From: Candidatus Omnitrophota bacterium
GTDB lineage: Bacteria; Omnitrophota; Gorgyraeia; S143-82
Direction of reading: 5' to 3'
Assembly (NCBI GenBank): GCA_027065215.1
Contig: JAMOOT010000177.1
Coordinates: 1-9,660 of the forward strand
Length of the DNA stretch: 9,660 bases
This document shows, one piece after another, positions 1 through 7,472 of the stretch (position 1 is the first letter of the stretch; each line of letters begins with the position of its first letter). The notes beneath the pieces were generated by a model. The model worked only from the letters and a program-made list of their open reading frames with translations. It ran no database searches and had not been told where the DNA came from. The position numbers and the translations under genes are program-made.

Positions 1-1155
1 TCAAATAGCGATAATCCCCATCCAGGGGATTGGAAGGGCATTTATTTTACCTGTGATACCATAAATCGCGAAAGCTTTTTGGGAAATTGCACCATAGAGT
101 ATGCGGGAGAGGGATTTGGAGCCGTGTACGCAACAATAAATGCAGGGATCTTATGTGAAAAGGCATCTCCTACAATAAGTAATTGTACTATTATAAACAC
201 AATGGGTGATGGAATTGCTCTTCATCATTATTATGAGGGGTGGCAATTCTCAGCTCCATTGATTGAAGGATGTGTTATAGCAAATAATACGGGATGTGGA
301 ATCAATGTCTCAGAGGATAGAACTGCCCATTATCCTACCATAATAGATAATATTTTTAAGAATAATGGAAGTTATCCTATCAGGATTGGAGGAAGGTTTG
401 AGATACATGGAAATACATATATTAATAATGGAATTCAGGCAATTAATATATTTGGAAACAAAAATGAGGATGATCCTCACGGGGTCACTATTATTCCTCC
501 TAGAGAAGATGTTACCTGGAACAAAGAACCTGTGCCTTACATAGTTACAGGAGATGTCAATTTTGCAAGCAAGTTAACTGGAGAAGACAACTATGCAACT
601 CTTACAATAGAGCCAGGAACAGAGATAAGGTTTGCATCAGGAACAGGCATTATTATCGGATATTCTAACCATTACGGTGCATTAATTGCTCAGGGCACTC
701 AGAATGCGAGTATAACTTTTACAGCGAACGGGACAAATCCTACAGCAGGTGCATGGAATGGAATCACACTTTCACAATACACTATATCCAATCAGACTTA
801 TATAGAACATTCAATTATTGAGTATGCAGACAAGGGCATCTTTTGTAATGGTGGAAAAGCAAAAATACAGTATAATAATATAAGAAATAATAAAGTCGGG
901 ATATATCTTCAAAATGACGGGGCTGATAACACTGTTATCAAATGCAACAACATAATTTACAATAATGATGGAATATACACTACTGATGGCGCAGAGCCTG
1001 ATGTTCAAAATAATAATTTTGAACATAATACTGAATATGGAATAAATAACGCTAACACCTCAGGGAATTTAACTGCAGAAAATAATTGGTGGAACAACGT
1101 TCAAGGTCCTAACCATGAGGGGGACAGGATCACTGATAATGTAGATGCCATTCCA
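1..1155 (+). other. Two right-handed parallel beta-helix modules at the visible N-terminus
   Basis: Short repeats of the type 'NCTI...GI' recur through this stretch (TISNCTIINTMGDGIAL, IEGCVIANNTGCGINV, NNIIYNNDGIYT), typical of NosD/pectate-lyase-like right-handed beta-helices. The organisation occurs twice. Module 1 contains GDWKGIYF followed by LGNCTIEYA. Module 2, from about 529, has the usual cap (YIVTGDVNF, then LTIEPGTEIRF, then GALIAQGT), followed by GAWNGITLS and IEHSIIEYA. It closes near 1081-1155 with NNWWNNVQGP...NVDAIPFL, a variant of the 'NNWWG..GP...PWL' ending common in this family. These folds bind or cleave polysaccharides or serve as rigid surface stalks. No lyase catalytic signature was recognised, so a structural or binding role is more likely. 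Confidence 0.85.
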
Positions 1156-4100
1156 TTTCTTACCTCAAGAAGCACATGCATAAATGCCCCCCCATCAAAT
1201 TTGCCCCCTAAGTCCCCTAGAAACCCCAATCCAGAAGATAATGCAACAAATGTATCCACTAATGCCACCTTAAGCTGGGATGGCGGGGATCCAAACCCAT
1301 GGGACAGTGTTGTATATGATTTATATTTTGGCCCATCAGAAAATGAGCTTGACCTTATTGCTGGGAACCTTACAGATACAAGTTATCAGGTAACCAATCT
1401 TACAGCAGGCGCAGAATATTTTTGGAAGATAGTATCAAGGGATCAGGCAGGGGAAGAGACTGAAGGAGATGTTTGGAGGTTTATTACTAAAGGTGATCCA
1501 CCAGATTTAAATAGTACAGAGATTGTATTTGATCCTGACCCTTCTACTCTCAATGATGGGCAAACACTTACCATCAATGCCACTATAAAAAACAGTGGAG
1601 CTGGCCCATGTGTTAATTCATTTGTGGTTGACTTTAAGGTAGATGGTTCAAGTATTGGGACAGTTACAGTAAGTGATTCAATCTTGAGTGGAGAATCAAT
1701 TACAGTAAGTAAGACATGGGAATCACGAGGAGGAAATCACCAAATAGAGGTTGTAGCAGACAAGGACAATCAGGTAAATGAACCTGATGAGAATAATAAT
1801 TCCCGTTCATCTAATATTTCCATACCAGCCCCTGATCTAACAGTCCAAGATATTACATGGTCTGCAGAGAATCCTGTAGATGGTGATAGTGTTACTATTA
1901 ATGCAACTATTCAAAATGATTCCACTAATTATACCACTAAGGATTTTCGCGTAGTATTTAAGGTAGATGGCGAAGAGGTTGGACACAGTGATATTAGTGG
2001 AATTGAGGCAAATGGCGAAAAGACAGCATCAATTACATGGACTGCTACCCCAGGGAATCACACTATCATTGCCGAAGTTGATAGTACTGATGTAGTTGGT
2101 GAATCTAATGAGACAAATAACTTTTTATCAAAGGATATGGGTGAAATACCATATCCAAACCTTGTCTTGGCAGAGCTTAATAAAAAGACAGAAAATGTGG
2201 TTACAGGAAAACCTGTAAAGTTTACTGCAAGGATTGAAAATCAAGGGGCTGGCAGCACCCATAGATCCTTTAAAGTTAGGTTTTGGATGGATGATAATAC
2301 ATTAGACACCCGTACTATCTCTGGGATAGATTCAGGAAATTCCACAGAGATAAGCATATTTTGGGATGCTGAAGAAGGGGACCATACCTTAAATGCTACA
2401 GTAGATTATGAAAATAGAGTACAAGAGTCAAATGAGACAGATAATTCCAAGACCTATACATTGGAAAATATACCAAGCCTGCCTTCAGTGGATGAGGTTA
2501 TACTCCCTGATACAGGGGGAAATCCTTGGGCAGGGACTAAGACAATTTCATGGAAAACCAGTGCCTCTGGCAATAATACGGTGAAAAGTGTTAACCTTTA
2601 TATATGCTCTCACACAATTGAAAGGCTAATAGCAGAGGGTCTTAGTGAAGATGGGAGTTATGATTGGAATACTAGGTATGCCCTTGATGGAGTGAGGGTT
2701 AATGATGGGGAATATAGATTAAAGATTGTGGTTACAGATTCAAGTGGTGCAGAGAATTACTATTATTCTGATTGGTTTAAAATATGCAATACTCCAGAAC
2801 TGAAGCTTGATTCAACACAGAGGACTTTAAGAGTCCTGCCAAATGAGGAAGGAAATTATACCATTTTTATCAAAAATTATCAGGAATCGCCTGATACCTT
2901 TAATATAAGCATTGATAATCAAGGTGGTGCAGATGTTGCGGAGATAAATGCAACAGAGATTACCCTTGGTGCATGGGAAGAAGGAACGGTCAAGCTAACG
3001 GTTTCTGGTGAAACTCCAGGAAATTTCTATGATGTGGTTGTCTCAGTTGTATCTCGATCAAATCCAGACGATCTTTCTAAAAGCATTAGAACCAGAACAA
3101 TTATCCTCCCATATTATGAAGTGGAAATTTCACCTTCTACATACAAAACAAGTTGCGGAGCAAATGCCACATTTACTGTTACATTAAAAAATCACGAAAA
3201 ACAAATTGATACCTTTCATCTTGCGGTAGTTGGAGCACCTGCAAATGAAAATAATGTTATATATGAAAAAGACCATCGCCTTTCAGCAGGAGAGACAAAA
3301 ACTATTCCTTTAAGGCTTGAGGATATAAACTCGGCTGGAGATCACACAATTACTGTAATTGCTACTTCTGATAACTACCCATTAGATACACAAAATGCTT
3401 CATCAAGCCTAAGAGTTCAAAGTGGGCCTATCATCTCTCACATTTATCCAGGAATGTATGTTGGGACAAGGGATGTTACCTTCCATTGGGAGACATCTAC
3501 ACATGCAACATCAAAACTTTATCTCAAAAAACAAGGAGATTCAGAATACACAATTTATGAAGGAGAACCCGGCCTTGTTCACAATATACAGGTTACAGAC
3601 CTTGAAAGATATACTACCTATAAATACTATGTTGAGAGCACTTCAACTTACGGCACATCTCAGAGCGTTGAAAAGCAATTTAAAGTTATTAGTGGGATAG
3701 AATTTGGGGAGAATACTTATTCATTTGAGATCAAAAAGGACTATAACCAAGAACTTTCAGGAATCATAATAAAAAACACTGACAGCGAACCCCATGAGGT
3801 ATCCCTTAGCATCGTAAACGCACCAGAGGACCTTGCAATTGGATTTGTGGGCATTGGTGAAGATGAAGGGCTGCTTTTAGCCCCGCATTCTTCATTTGAA
3901 CTCAAATTATTTGCCCATGCTCAGGATTCTGAAAAGACTGATTATAACTTTGGGATTAGCGTAACAACCAAGGATGAGGATGAAGAATTAAAGGATTATG
4001 CTGAAGTTCACCTTACTATTGATGTGCCAAATATAGATTTTACTGTTGAAGAAGTAGATGAAGACCCAAGGACCTTAGAAAAGACAATAAAGATTACAAA

Positions 4101-7100
4101 CAAGGGAGACCCCATAACCGACCTTAATGTCTCTTTGAGTGATGATCTAAAAGGCAAGGTGAGCATGAGTCCCAAGGTAACACATGGATATCTGAACAGT
4201 GATGATTTCAATGTTGAGATAATAAAGCTAAAGCCTGTACTGGATGAAAACTTTCAAACCCTAAATGGTACGCTTAAGGTAAAGGCCTATAATGTAGTTA
4301 AAACCTTGGATCTTACATTCCAGGTGCCAGAAGGGAAGAAGGTATATGTTATGCAAAACCCAGATAAGTGTGATGGAAACCTTACAGAAGACAATTTGGA
4401 TATAGATGTAATAGAGCTTACTGATACAAGGATGGTTGCAGATGTATGGATTAGTGGTCAAGATGAACCAGTTAGGTGTATCATTGAAAAAAATCAGGTT
4501 AGCTATTCTCCTACCCAAGATGAGATAGATGCAGGCGATGAGGTCTATGATCTATTTGATGAAAATGGGAACGTTAAGGCATTTAGTAGCTCATATGAAA
4601 ATGGAAACTTTAAATCTATATTTAGGGGAATTGTTGCTGCTGGAAGTTATGATGAGGTTTATAGTGAGATGGAATGTGCAAAAAGGGTATACAATGCAGT
4701 AAGTAGTTCAGTAAATACATATAGGAATTATTCAAAATTTCAAAATTATATAGACAACTCTGGGTATTCAGACAATGTTAAGAGGGATATGACCTTTGGA
4801 AACACGGCAGCTACATTCTTTGATGCCTGCTCCAGCGTTGCCAGGACCTTTGGACTAGATAGTGTTGCTGACTATTTTGATTATGCTGCAAGGGCAATAA
4901 GGAACGCAACAAGGATAATTGGCAAGAGGAATCAACAACTTGAGGATGCTTATAATATGCTAAATGAGGTAATGGGGGGCCACAGCTTTTATTGCACGAA
5001 CAGGCCCGCTGTGGACTCTGACTTTGATGTGCCTGATGTGGACCCTGAGGAGGTGTATAGGGCACATGTTGGAATAAACTTTAGCCCAAGCAAGAAATAT
5101 CCTCCAAAGCCCCATGATGTACACATATATTTAAATGGTGAGCTTATTAAGTCCTTTATTGACACAATCCCATTTGGATATTATATTATTGATTTTGACC
5201 CATGGTTACTGAACTATGGAAGGGGTGGCTCGTCTTCAAATCGATTAAGCTTTAGGATGGGCAGCATGAGCCCTGGGCACTATGCAGTGATATATGACTT
5301 TTTGATTACCCTTGAGTTAGGTGATCCCACAATGAAATATATTATGCCTGTAATCGGAGATGAAAATGACAATGGTACTGAGGCTCGTGAAAATTATTGT
5401 AAGGTAATAAAGAAAAAATATAGGAAATGTGATTTTGTTATTACTGAAAGCGGGATTAATTTAGATCCAAGGTCACCTGTAAAAGACAAAGAAACTACTA
5501 TATCAGCTACTGTAACAAACAGGGGAAGTGCAGGAGGAAATGTATTAATTGCTTTATATATAAATGATGAGCTCCAAGAAGAAAGATTAGAATATCTAGA
5601 TCATTTTGAAAGAAAGACTTATGACTTTTCGTGGACACCAGATGGGACAGGTGATTACACAATTGAGGTAAAGCTTACACCCATAAGCCATGATAGGGAT
5701 GAAGGAAACAATAATGCAAGCGTTACAGTAACCATAAAAGAAGATACCCAGCCACCTGTAATAAAAAGCCCACTGCCTTTAAGTGATAGCACCACAAGCG
5801 ATCCAACACCGTTTATTGGTGCAAGTTATTCTGATGAGACTGGAATCAATAAGCATTCAGTGGTTATTAGGCTGGATGGTGAGGATATTACATCTAGTTC
5901 CACGGTTACATCTAAGCAGGTCTATTACAATCCACCAAGCCCATTAGATGATGGGAATCATACTGTTTCTGTATATGCTGAAGATATTAAAGGAAATTCA
6001 AATACATACACATGGAAATTTGAAATTAATACCCAGACTCCTGAGATCTTCAATCTTGAGGTTGAAAGTTCAAGCGAAACTAATGCCACAATTGTATGGG
6101 AGACAAGTCAAGATTGTGATTCATTGATTGATTATGGTACTAGCTCAGGAAATTATACTAATAGCAGATCTTATGACGATTATGTTAGATTTCATAAGGT
6201 TATCTTGAGTGGTCTAAGTCCTAATACAACCTATTACTTTAAGGTAACTAGTGTAAATGAATACGGGCAACAGGTAAGGAGTGATGAGCACACCTTTTAT
6301 ACTGGCTCAAACCATCCACCAAATGAGCCTAATGATCCTTCACCATCTGATGGTGAATTGGATGTGAATGTTAATCCTACCTTACAGTGGAGTGGCGGTG
6401 ATCCTGACAATGATAGCGTGGAATATGACTTATATCTTGGCACAAATCCTGATCCTCCTATTTATAAAGAAAATATAACAAATACAAATTATACTGTGAC
6501 AGGACTAACAGAAGGCACTACCTATTATTGGAAGATAGTTGCACGGGATAGCAAGGGTGTTGAGACCCAAAGTGGCGTATGGTCTTTTACCACACAAGGA
6601 GAAAGAGAGACAGGGAATCGGCTTCCATATGAGCCAAGCGATCCATATCCTGAAGATAACACTATTTTAAACGCACTTGAGGTTCAGCTTCATTGGAGTG
6701 GAGGAGATCCTGATCCAGATGATACAGTAACTTATGATCTCTATTTTGGCACAACACCTGAGCCCCCTCTTCTTGCATCAAGCCTAAATTCTACAAGCTA
6801 TGAGGTAACTGGTCTTTCAGGCTCAACTACATATTATTGGAAAGTGATTGCCACTGATAATCATGGTGCACAATCAGCAAGTAGGACTTGGGTATTTAAA
6901 ACTTATTCAACAGGGGATACAGGCTCATCAGGGGATACAGATTCCATAGAGGACACAGGCGTGCCTGGCGACTGCAATGGTAACGGCGAAACCAGCATTG
7001 ACGAAGTCCAGAAGGCGATAAACTGCTTCCTTGGGATTCAGAACAGCTGCTGTGATATGTGCGATTTCAATAGCAATGGTCAGGTTACCATAGAGGAAGT

Positions 7101-7134
7101 ACAGAAGGTGATAAATGCGTTTTTGGGGAACTAA
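1..7134 (+). CDS. Giant multidomain extracellular protein with C-terminal dockerin (5' end missing)
   Basis: The frame is open from base 1 (SNSDNPHPGDWKGIYF...), so the gene starts upstream; the TTG at 79 is not a credible start because it lies inside a beta-helix repeat. Residues counted from base 1: beta-helix 1-385; FN3-like 398-497; three CARDB-like domains 500-822; Ig-like 829-930; two NEW3-like beta domains 933-1140; FN3-like 1142-1230; two further beta domains to about 1445; an unrecognised helical and beta block 1446-1800; CARDB-like 1809-1914; Ig-like 1915-2009; three FN3-like domains 2011-2300; a Gly/Ser/Thr/Asp linker; dockerin 2323-2377. Such mosaics are extracellular, typically acting in adhesion, matrix or substrate binding; I see no catalytic motif. 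There is no LPXTG, S-layer homology or membrane anchor at the C-terminus, so attachment probably runs through the dockerin. The next gene encodes a cohesin. The coding call is near certain; the biological role is inferred. Confidence 0.95.
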   Translation, partial: SNSDNPHPGDWKGIYFTCDTINRESFLGNCTIEYAGEGFGAVYATINAGILCEKASPTISNCTIINTMGDGIALHHYYEGWQFSAPLIEGCVIANNTGCGINVSEDRTAHYPTIIDNIFKNNGSYPIRIGGRFEIHGNTYINNGIQAINIFGNKNEDDPHGVTIIPPREDVTWNKEPVPYIVTGDVNFASKLTGEDNYATLTIEPGTEIRFASGTGIIIGYSNHYGALIAQGTQNASITFTANGTNPTAGAWNGITLSQYTISNQTYIEHSIIEYADKGIFCNGGKAKIQYNNIRNNKVGIYLQNDGADNTVIKCNNIIYNNDGIYTTDGAEPDVQNNNFEHNTEYGINNANTSGNLTAENNWWNNVQGPNHEGDRITDNVDAIPFLTSRSTCINAPPSNLPPKSPRNPNPEDNATNVSTNATLSWDGGDPNPWDSVVYDLYFGPSENELDLIAGNLTDTSYQVTNLTAGAEYFWKIVSRDQAGEETEGDVWRFITKGDPPDLNSTEIVFDPDPSTLNDGQTLTINATIKNSGAGPCVNSFVVDFKVDGSSIGTVTVSDSILSGESITVSKTWESRGGNHQIEVVADKDNQVNEPDENNNSRSSNISIPAPDLTVQDITWSAENPVDGDSVTINATIQNDSTNYTTKDFRVVFKVDGEEVGHSDISGIEANGEKTASITWTATPGNHTIIAEVDSTDVVGESNETNNFLSKDMGEIPYPNLVLAELNKKTENVVTGKPVKFTARIENQGAGSTHRSFKVRFWMDDNTLDTRTISGIDSGNSTEISIFWDAEEGDHTLNATVDYENRVQESNETDNSKTYTLENIPSLPSVDEVILPDTGGNPWAGTKTISWKTSASGNNTVKSVNLYICSHTIERLIAEGLSEDGSYDWNTRYALDGVRVNDGEYRLKIVVTDSSGAENYYYSDWFKICNTPELKLDSTQRTLRVLPNEEGNYTIFIKNYQESPDTFNISIDNQGGADVAEINATEITLGAWEEGTVKLTVSGETPGNFYDVVVSVVSRSNPDDLSKSIRTRTIILPYYEVEISPSTYKTSCGANATFTVTLKNHEKQIDTFHLAVVGAPANENNVIYEKDHRLSAGETKTIPLRLEDINSAGDHTITVIATSDNYPLDTQNASSSLRVQSGPIISHIYPGMYVGTRDVTFHWETSTHATSKLYLKKQGDSEYTIYEGEPGLVHNIQVTDLERYTTYKYYVESTSTYGTSQSVEKQFKVISGIEFGENTYSFEIKKDYNQELSGIIIKNTDSEPHEVSLSIVNAPEDLAIGFVGIGEDEGLLLAPHSSFELKLFAHAQDSEKTDYNFGISVTTKDEDEELKDYAEVHLTIDVPNIDFTVEEVDEDPRTLEKTIKITNKGDPITDLNVSLSDDLKGKVSMSPKVTHGYLNSDDFNVEIIKLKPVLDENFQTLNGTLKVKAYNVVKTLDLTFQVPEGKKVYVMQNPDKCDGNLTEDNLDIDVIELTDTRMVADVWISGQDEPVRCIIEKNQVSYSPTQDEIDAGDEVYDLFDENGNVKAFSSSYENGNFKSIFRGIVAAGSYDEVYSEMECAKRVYNAVSSSVNTYRNYSKFQNYIDNSGYSDNVKRDMTFGNTAATFFDACSSVARTFGLDSVADYFDYAARAIRNATRIIGKRNQQLEDAYNMLNEVMGGHSFYCTNRPAVDSDFDVPDVDPEEVYRAHVGINFSPSKKYPPKPHDVHIYLNGELIKSFIDTIPFGYYIIDFDPWLLNYGRGGSSSNRLSFRMGSMSPGHYAVIYDFLITLELGDPTMKYIMPVIGDENDNGTEARENYCKVIKKKYRKCDFVITESGINLDPRSPVKDKETTISATVTNRGSAGGNVLIALYINDELQEERLEYLDHFERKTYDFSWTPDGTGDYTIEVKLTPISHDRDEGNNNASVTVTIKEDTQPPVIKSPLPLSDSTTSDPTPFIGASYSDETGINKHSVVIRLDGEDITSSSTVTSKQVYYNPPSPLDDGNHTVSVYAEDIKGNSNTYTWKFEINTQTPEIFNLEVESSSETNATIVWETSQDCDSLIDYGTSSGNYTNSRSYDDYVRFHKVILSGLSPNTTYYFKVTSVNEYGQQVRSDEHTFYTGSNHPPNEPNDPSPSDGELDVNVNPTLQWSGGDPDNDSVEYDLYLGTNPDPPIYKENITNTNYTVTGLTEGTTYYWKIVARDSKGVETQSGVWSFTTQGERETGNRLPYEPSDPYPEDNTILNALEVQLHWSGGDPDPDDTVTYDLYFGTTPEPPLLASSLNSTSYEVTGLSGSTTYYWKVIATDNHGAQSASRTWVFKTYSTGDTGSSGDTDSIEDTGVPGDCNGNGETSIDEVQKAINCFLGIQNSCCDMCDFNSNGQVTIEEVQKVINAFLGN
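1498..2466 (+). repeat. Three tandem CARDB-like domains
   Basis: Three consecutive units of about 105-110 residues share one pattern: an opening PDL or PNL, then 'G..VTINATI.N.G', 'F.V.FKVDG', 'SG....G', a Trp-containing strand, 'G.H.I.A.VD', and a closing 'V.E.NE.NN'. The endings VNEPDENNN, VGESNETNN and VQESNETDN make the unit boundaries clear at about 1827, 2150 and 2466. CARDB (cell adhesion related domain found in bacteria) is a beta-sandwich of secreted and surface proteins. A fourth, more diverged unit lies at 5425-5742 (ISATVTNRGSAGG, ending DRDEGNNNASVTV). The domains probably act as spacers or adhesive modules. Confidence 0.8.
4336..5400 (+). other. Unrecognised helical segment plus beta domain inside the giant protein
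   Basis: I do not recognise this block. It starts with a short beta-looking part with two cysteines (KVYVMQNPDKCDG; VRCIIEKNQVSY). From about 4648 to 4974 it becomes clearly helical, with SYDEVYSEMECAKRVY, SVARTFGLDSVADYFDYAA and QQLEDAYNMLNEVMGG. It is followed by a conserved-looking beta part (HDVHIYLNGELIKSF, PFGYYIIDFDPWLLNYG, MSPGHYAVIYDFLITLEL) that reads like a jelly-roll or binding domain. Every other recognised domain here is beta-sandwich or beta-helix, so a helical island of about 110 residues is exceptional and may be the functional head of the molecule. That functional suggestion is inference only. Confidence 0.6.
6307..6900 (+). repeat. Tandem pair of FN3-like 'SGGDPD' modules, third copy at 1192-1491
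   Basis: Two adjacent units of about 95 residues share 'P.D...N..LQWSGGDPD...V.YDLY.GT.P.PP', then 'T.Y.VTGL...TTYYWK..A.D..G..S..W.F'. A third copy of the same type lies far upstream at about 1192-1491 (LSWDGGDPNPWDSVVYDLYFG; AGAEYFWKIVSRD). Another FN3-like unit without the GGDP signature precedes the pair at 6031-6306 (ATIVWETSQDCDSLIDYG; LSPNTTYYFKV). These modules are common spacers in secreted bacterial proteins. The copies are diverged in DNA, so they are old duplications rather than recent ones. Confidence 0.8.
6967..7131 (+). other. C-terminal dockerin domain (two EF-hand-like calcium loops)
   Basis: Two related segments 31 residues apart form a dockerin: DCNGNGETSIDE followed by VQKAINCFLG, and DFNSNGQVTIEE followed by VQKVINAFLG. 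Each loop has Asp at position 1, Asn at 3 and 5, Gly at 6, and Glu at 12, as expected for calcium ligands, with a helix after it. Dockerins bind cohesin domains. Unusual points are five cysteines in the module (one in loop 1, one in its helix, and a CC and an MC in the linker), which could form disulfides. A low-complexity linker rich in Gly, Thr, Ser and Asp (6907-6966) sets it off. Local GC is about 47%, against about 38% just upstream. Confidence 0.88.
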
Positions 7135-7136
7135 GG

Positions 7137-7178
7137 AGCCTAAAGGTTAAAGCTCATAGCTGAAAGTATGAAGCTCAA
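7137..7178 (+). repeat. Decayed heptamer tandem repeat after the stop codon
   Basis: Starting three bases after the stop codon, six consecutive 7-mers all begin with AG at positions 7137, 7144, 7151, 7158, 7165 and 7172: AGCCTAA, AGGTTAA, AGCTCAT, AGCTGAA, AGTATGA and AGCTCAA. Against AGCTCAA the matches are 5, 5, 6, 6, 3 and 7 of 7. This looks like a degraded simple-sequence repeat. No function is proposed. Confidence 0.5.
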
Positions 7179-7192
7179 AAAGATGGGCAAAA

Positions 7193-7239
7193 GGCGCAAA
7201 AGAAGATGGCTGGAGAGATGTAGAGGGGGACTTTGCGCC
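7193..7239. repeat. Inverted repeat GGCGCAAA / TTTGCGCC
   Basis: GGCGCAAA at 7193-7200 pairs perfectly with TTTGCGCC at 7232-7239 across a 31-base spacer. A smaller GAGGG/CCCTC pairing (7223-7227 with 7238-7242) competes with it. No T-run follows, so it is not a standard intrinsic terminator. It may be an RNA structure in the 3' untranslated region of the giant gene or a remnant of a mobile repeat. Confidence 0.4.
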
Positions 7240-7472
7240 CTCCAATCCCGACGTCCTAATAGTATACTTAAGATTTGGCATATTGGGCCTTAACCGAAAT
7301 GTAATTGATGAATGTCTTTTAGCAAATATAACCTATAAATTAGCCAGAGTGCATTAAGAAATATTGTGTTATTGAATAAATTAGGCAAGCGAGTAAGATC
7401 CCTATGGCAATCCATTAAATATAATTAGCAAAAAGGGTATCGTCCACCTAAAAAAGTAAGGAGGAGAAACCC
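7240..7472 (+). promoter_or_regulatory. Upstream region of the cohesin gene with candidate promoter elements
   Basis: This AT-rich stretch has no credible gene. Possible sigma-70-like elements are TTGGCA (7275-7280) with TGTAAT (7300-7305, 19-base spacing), TTGAAT (7372-7377) with TAAGAT (7394-7399, 16-base spacing), and an isolated perfect TATAAT at 7420-7425 without a convincing -35 box. The 338-base gap between the genes and the lack of a clear terminator leave open whether the cohesin gene has its own promoter or is also read from upstream. Parts of the stretch resemble the region in front of the transposase (see findings). Confidence 0.3.
7457..7464 (+). promoter_or_regulatory. Strong ribosome binding site of the cohesin gene
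   Basis: TAAGGAGG is an exact complement of the bacterial 16S rRNA 3' end. It ends 8 bases before the ATG at 7473, which fixes that start and implies efficient translation. Confidence 0.85.

Noticed and set aside
1..1155. Pectate lyase or other polysaccharide lyase
   Set aside because: The beta-helix fold is shared, but no catalytic motif was recognised; a structural or binding role fits the mosaic better.
3422..3700. Forward open frame of 92 residues in another frame
   Set aside because: It is embedded in the giant gene, whose FN3-like domain is clear there; its own composition is not protein-like.
7183..7240. Possible cyclic-di-GMP riboswitch suggested by GGGCAAA and GCGCAAA motifs
   Set aside because: The conserved second half and the surrounding stems of that riboswitch class cannot be found, and the distance to the next start codon is large.
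7193..7245. Intrinsic terminator of the giant gene
   Set aside because: The stem has a 31-base loop and no run of T follows it.
7168..7293. Short frame starting MKLKKMGKRRKRRWLERC
   Set aside because: A 41-residue very basic product with no ribosome binding site; it starts inside the heptamer repeat and runs across the inverted repeat. Most likely chance.
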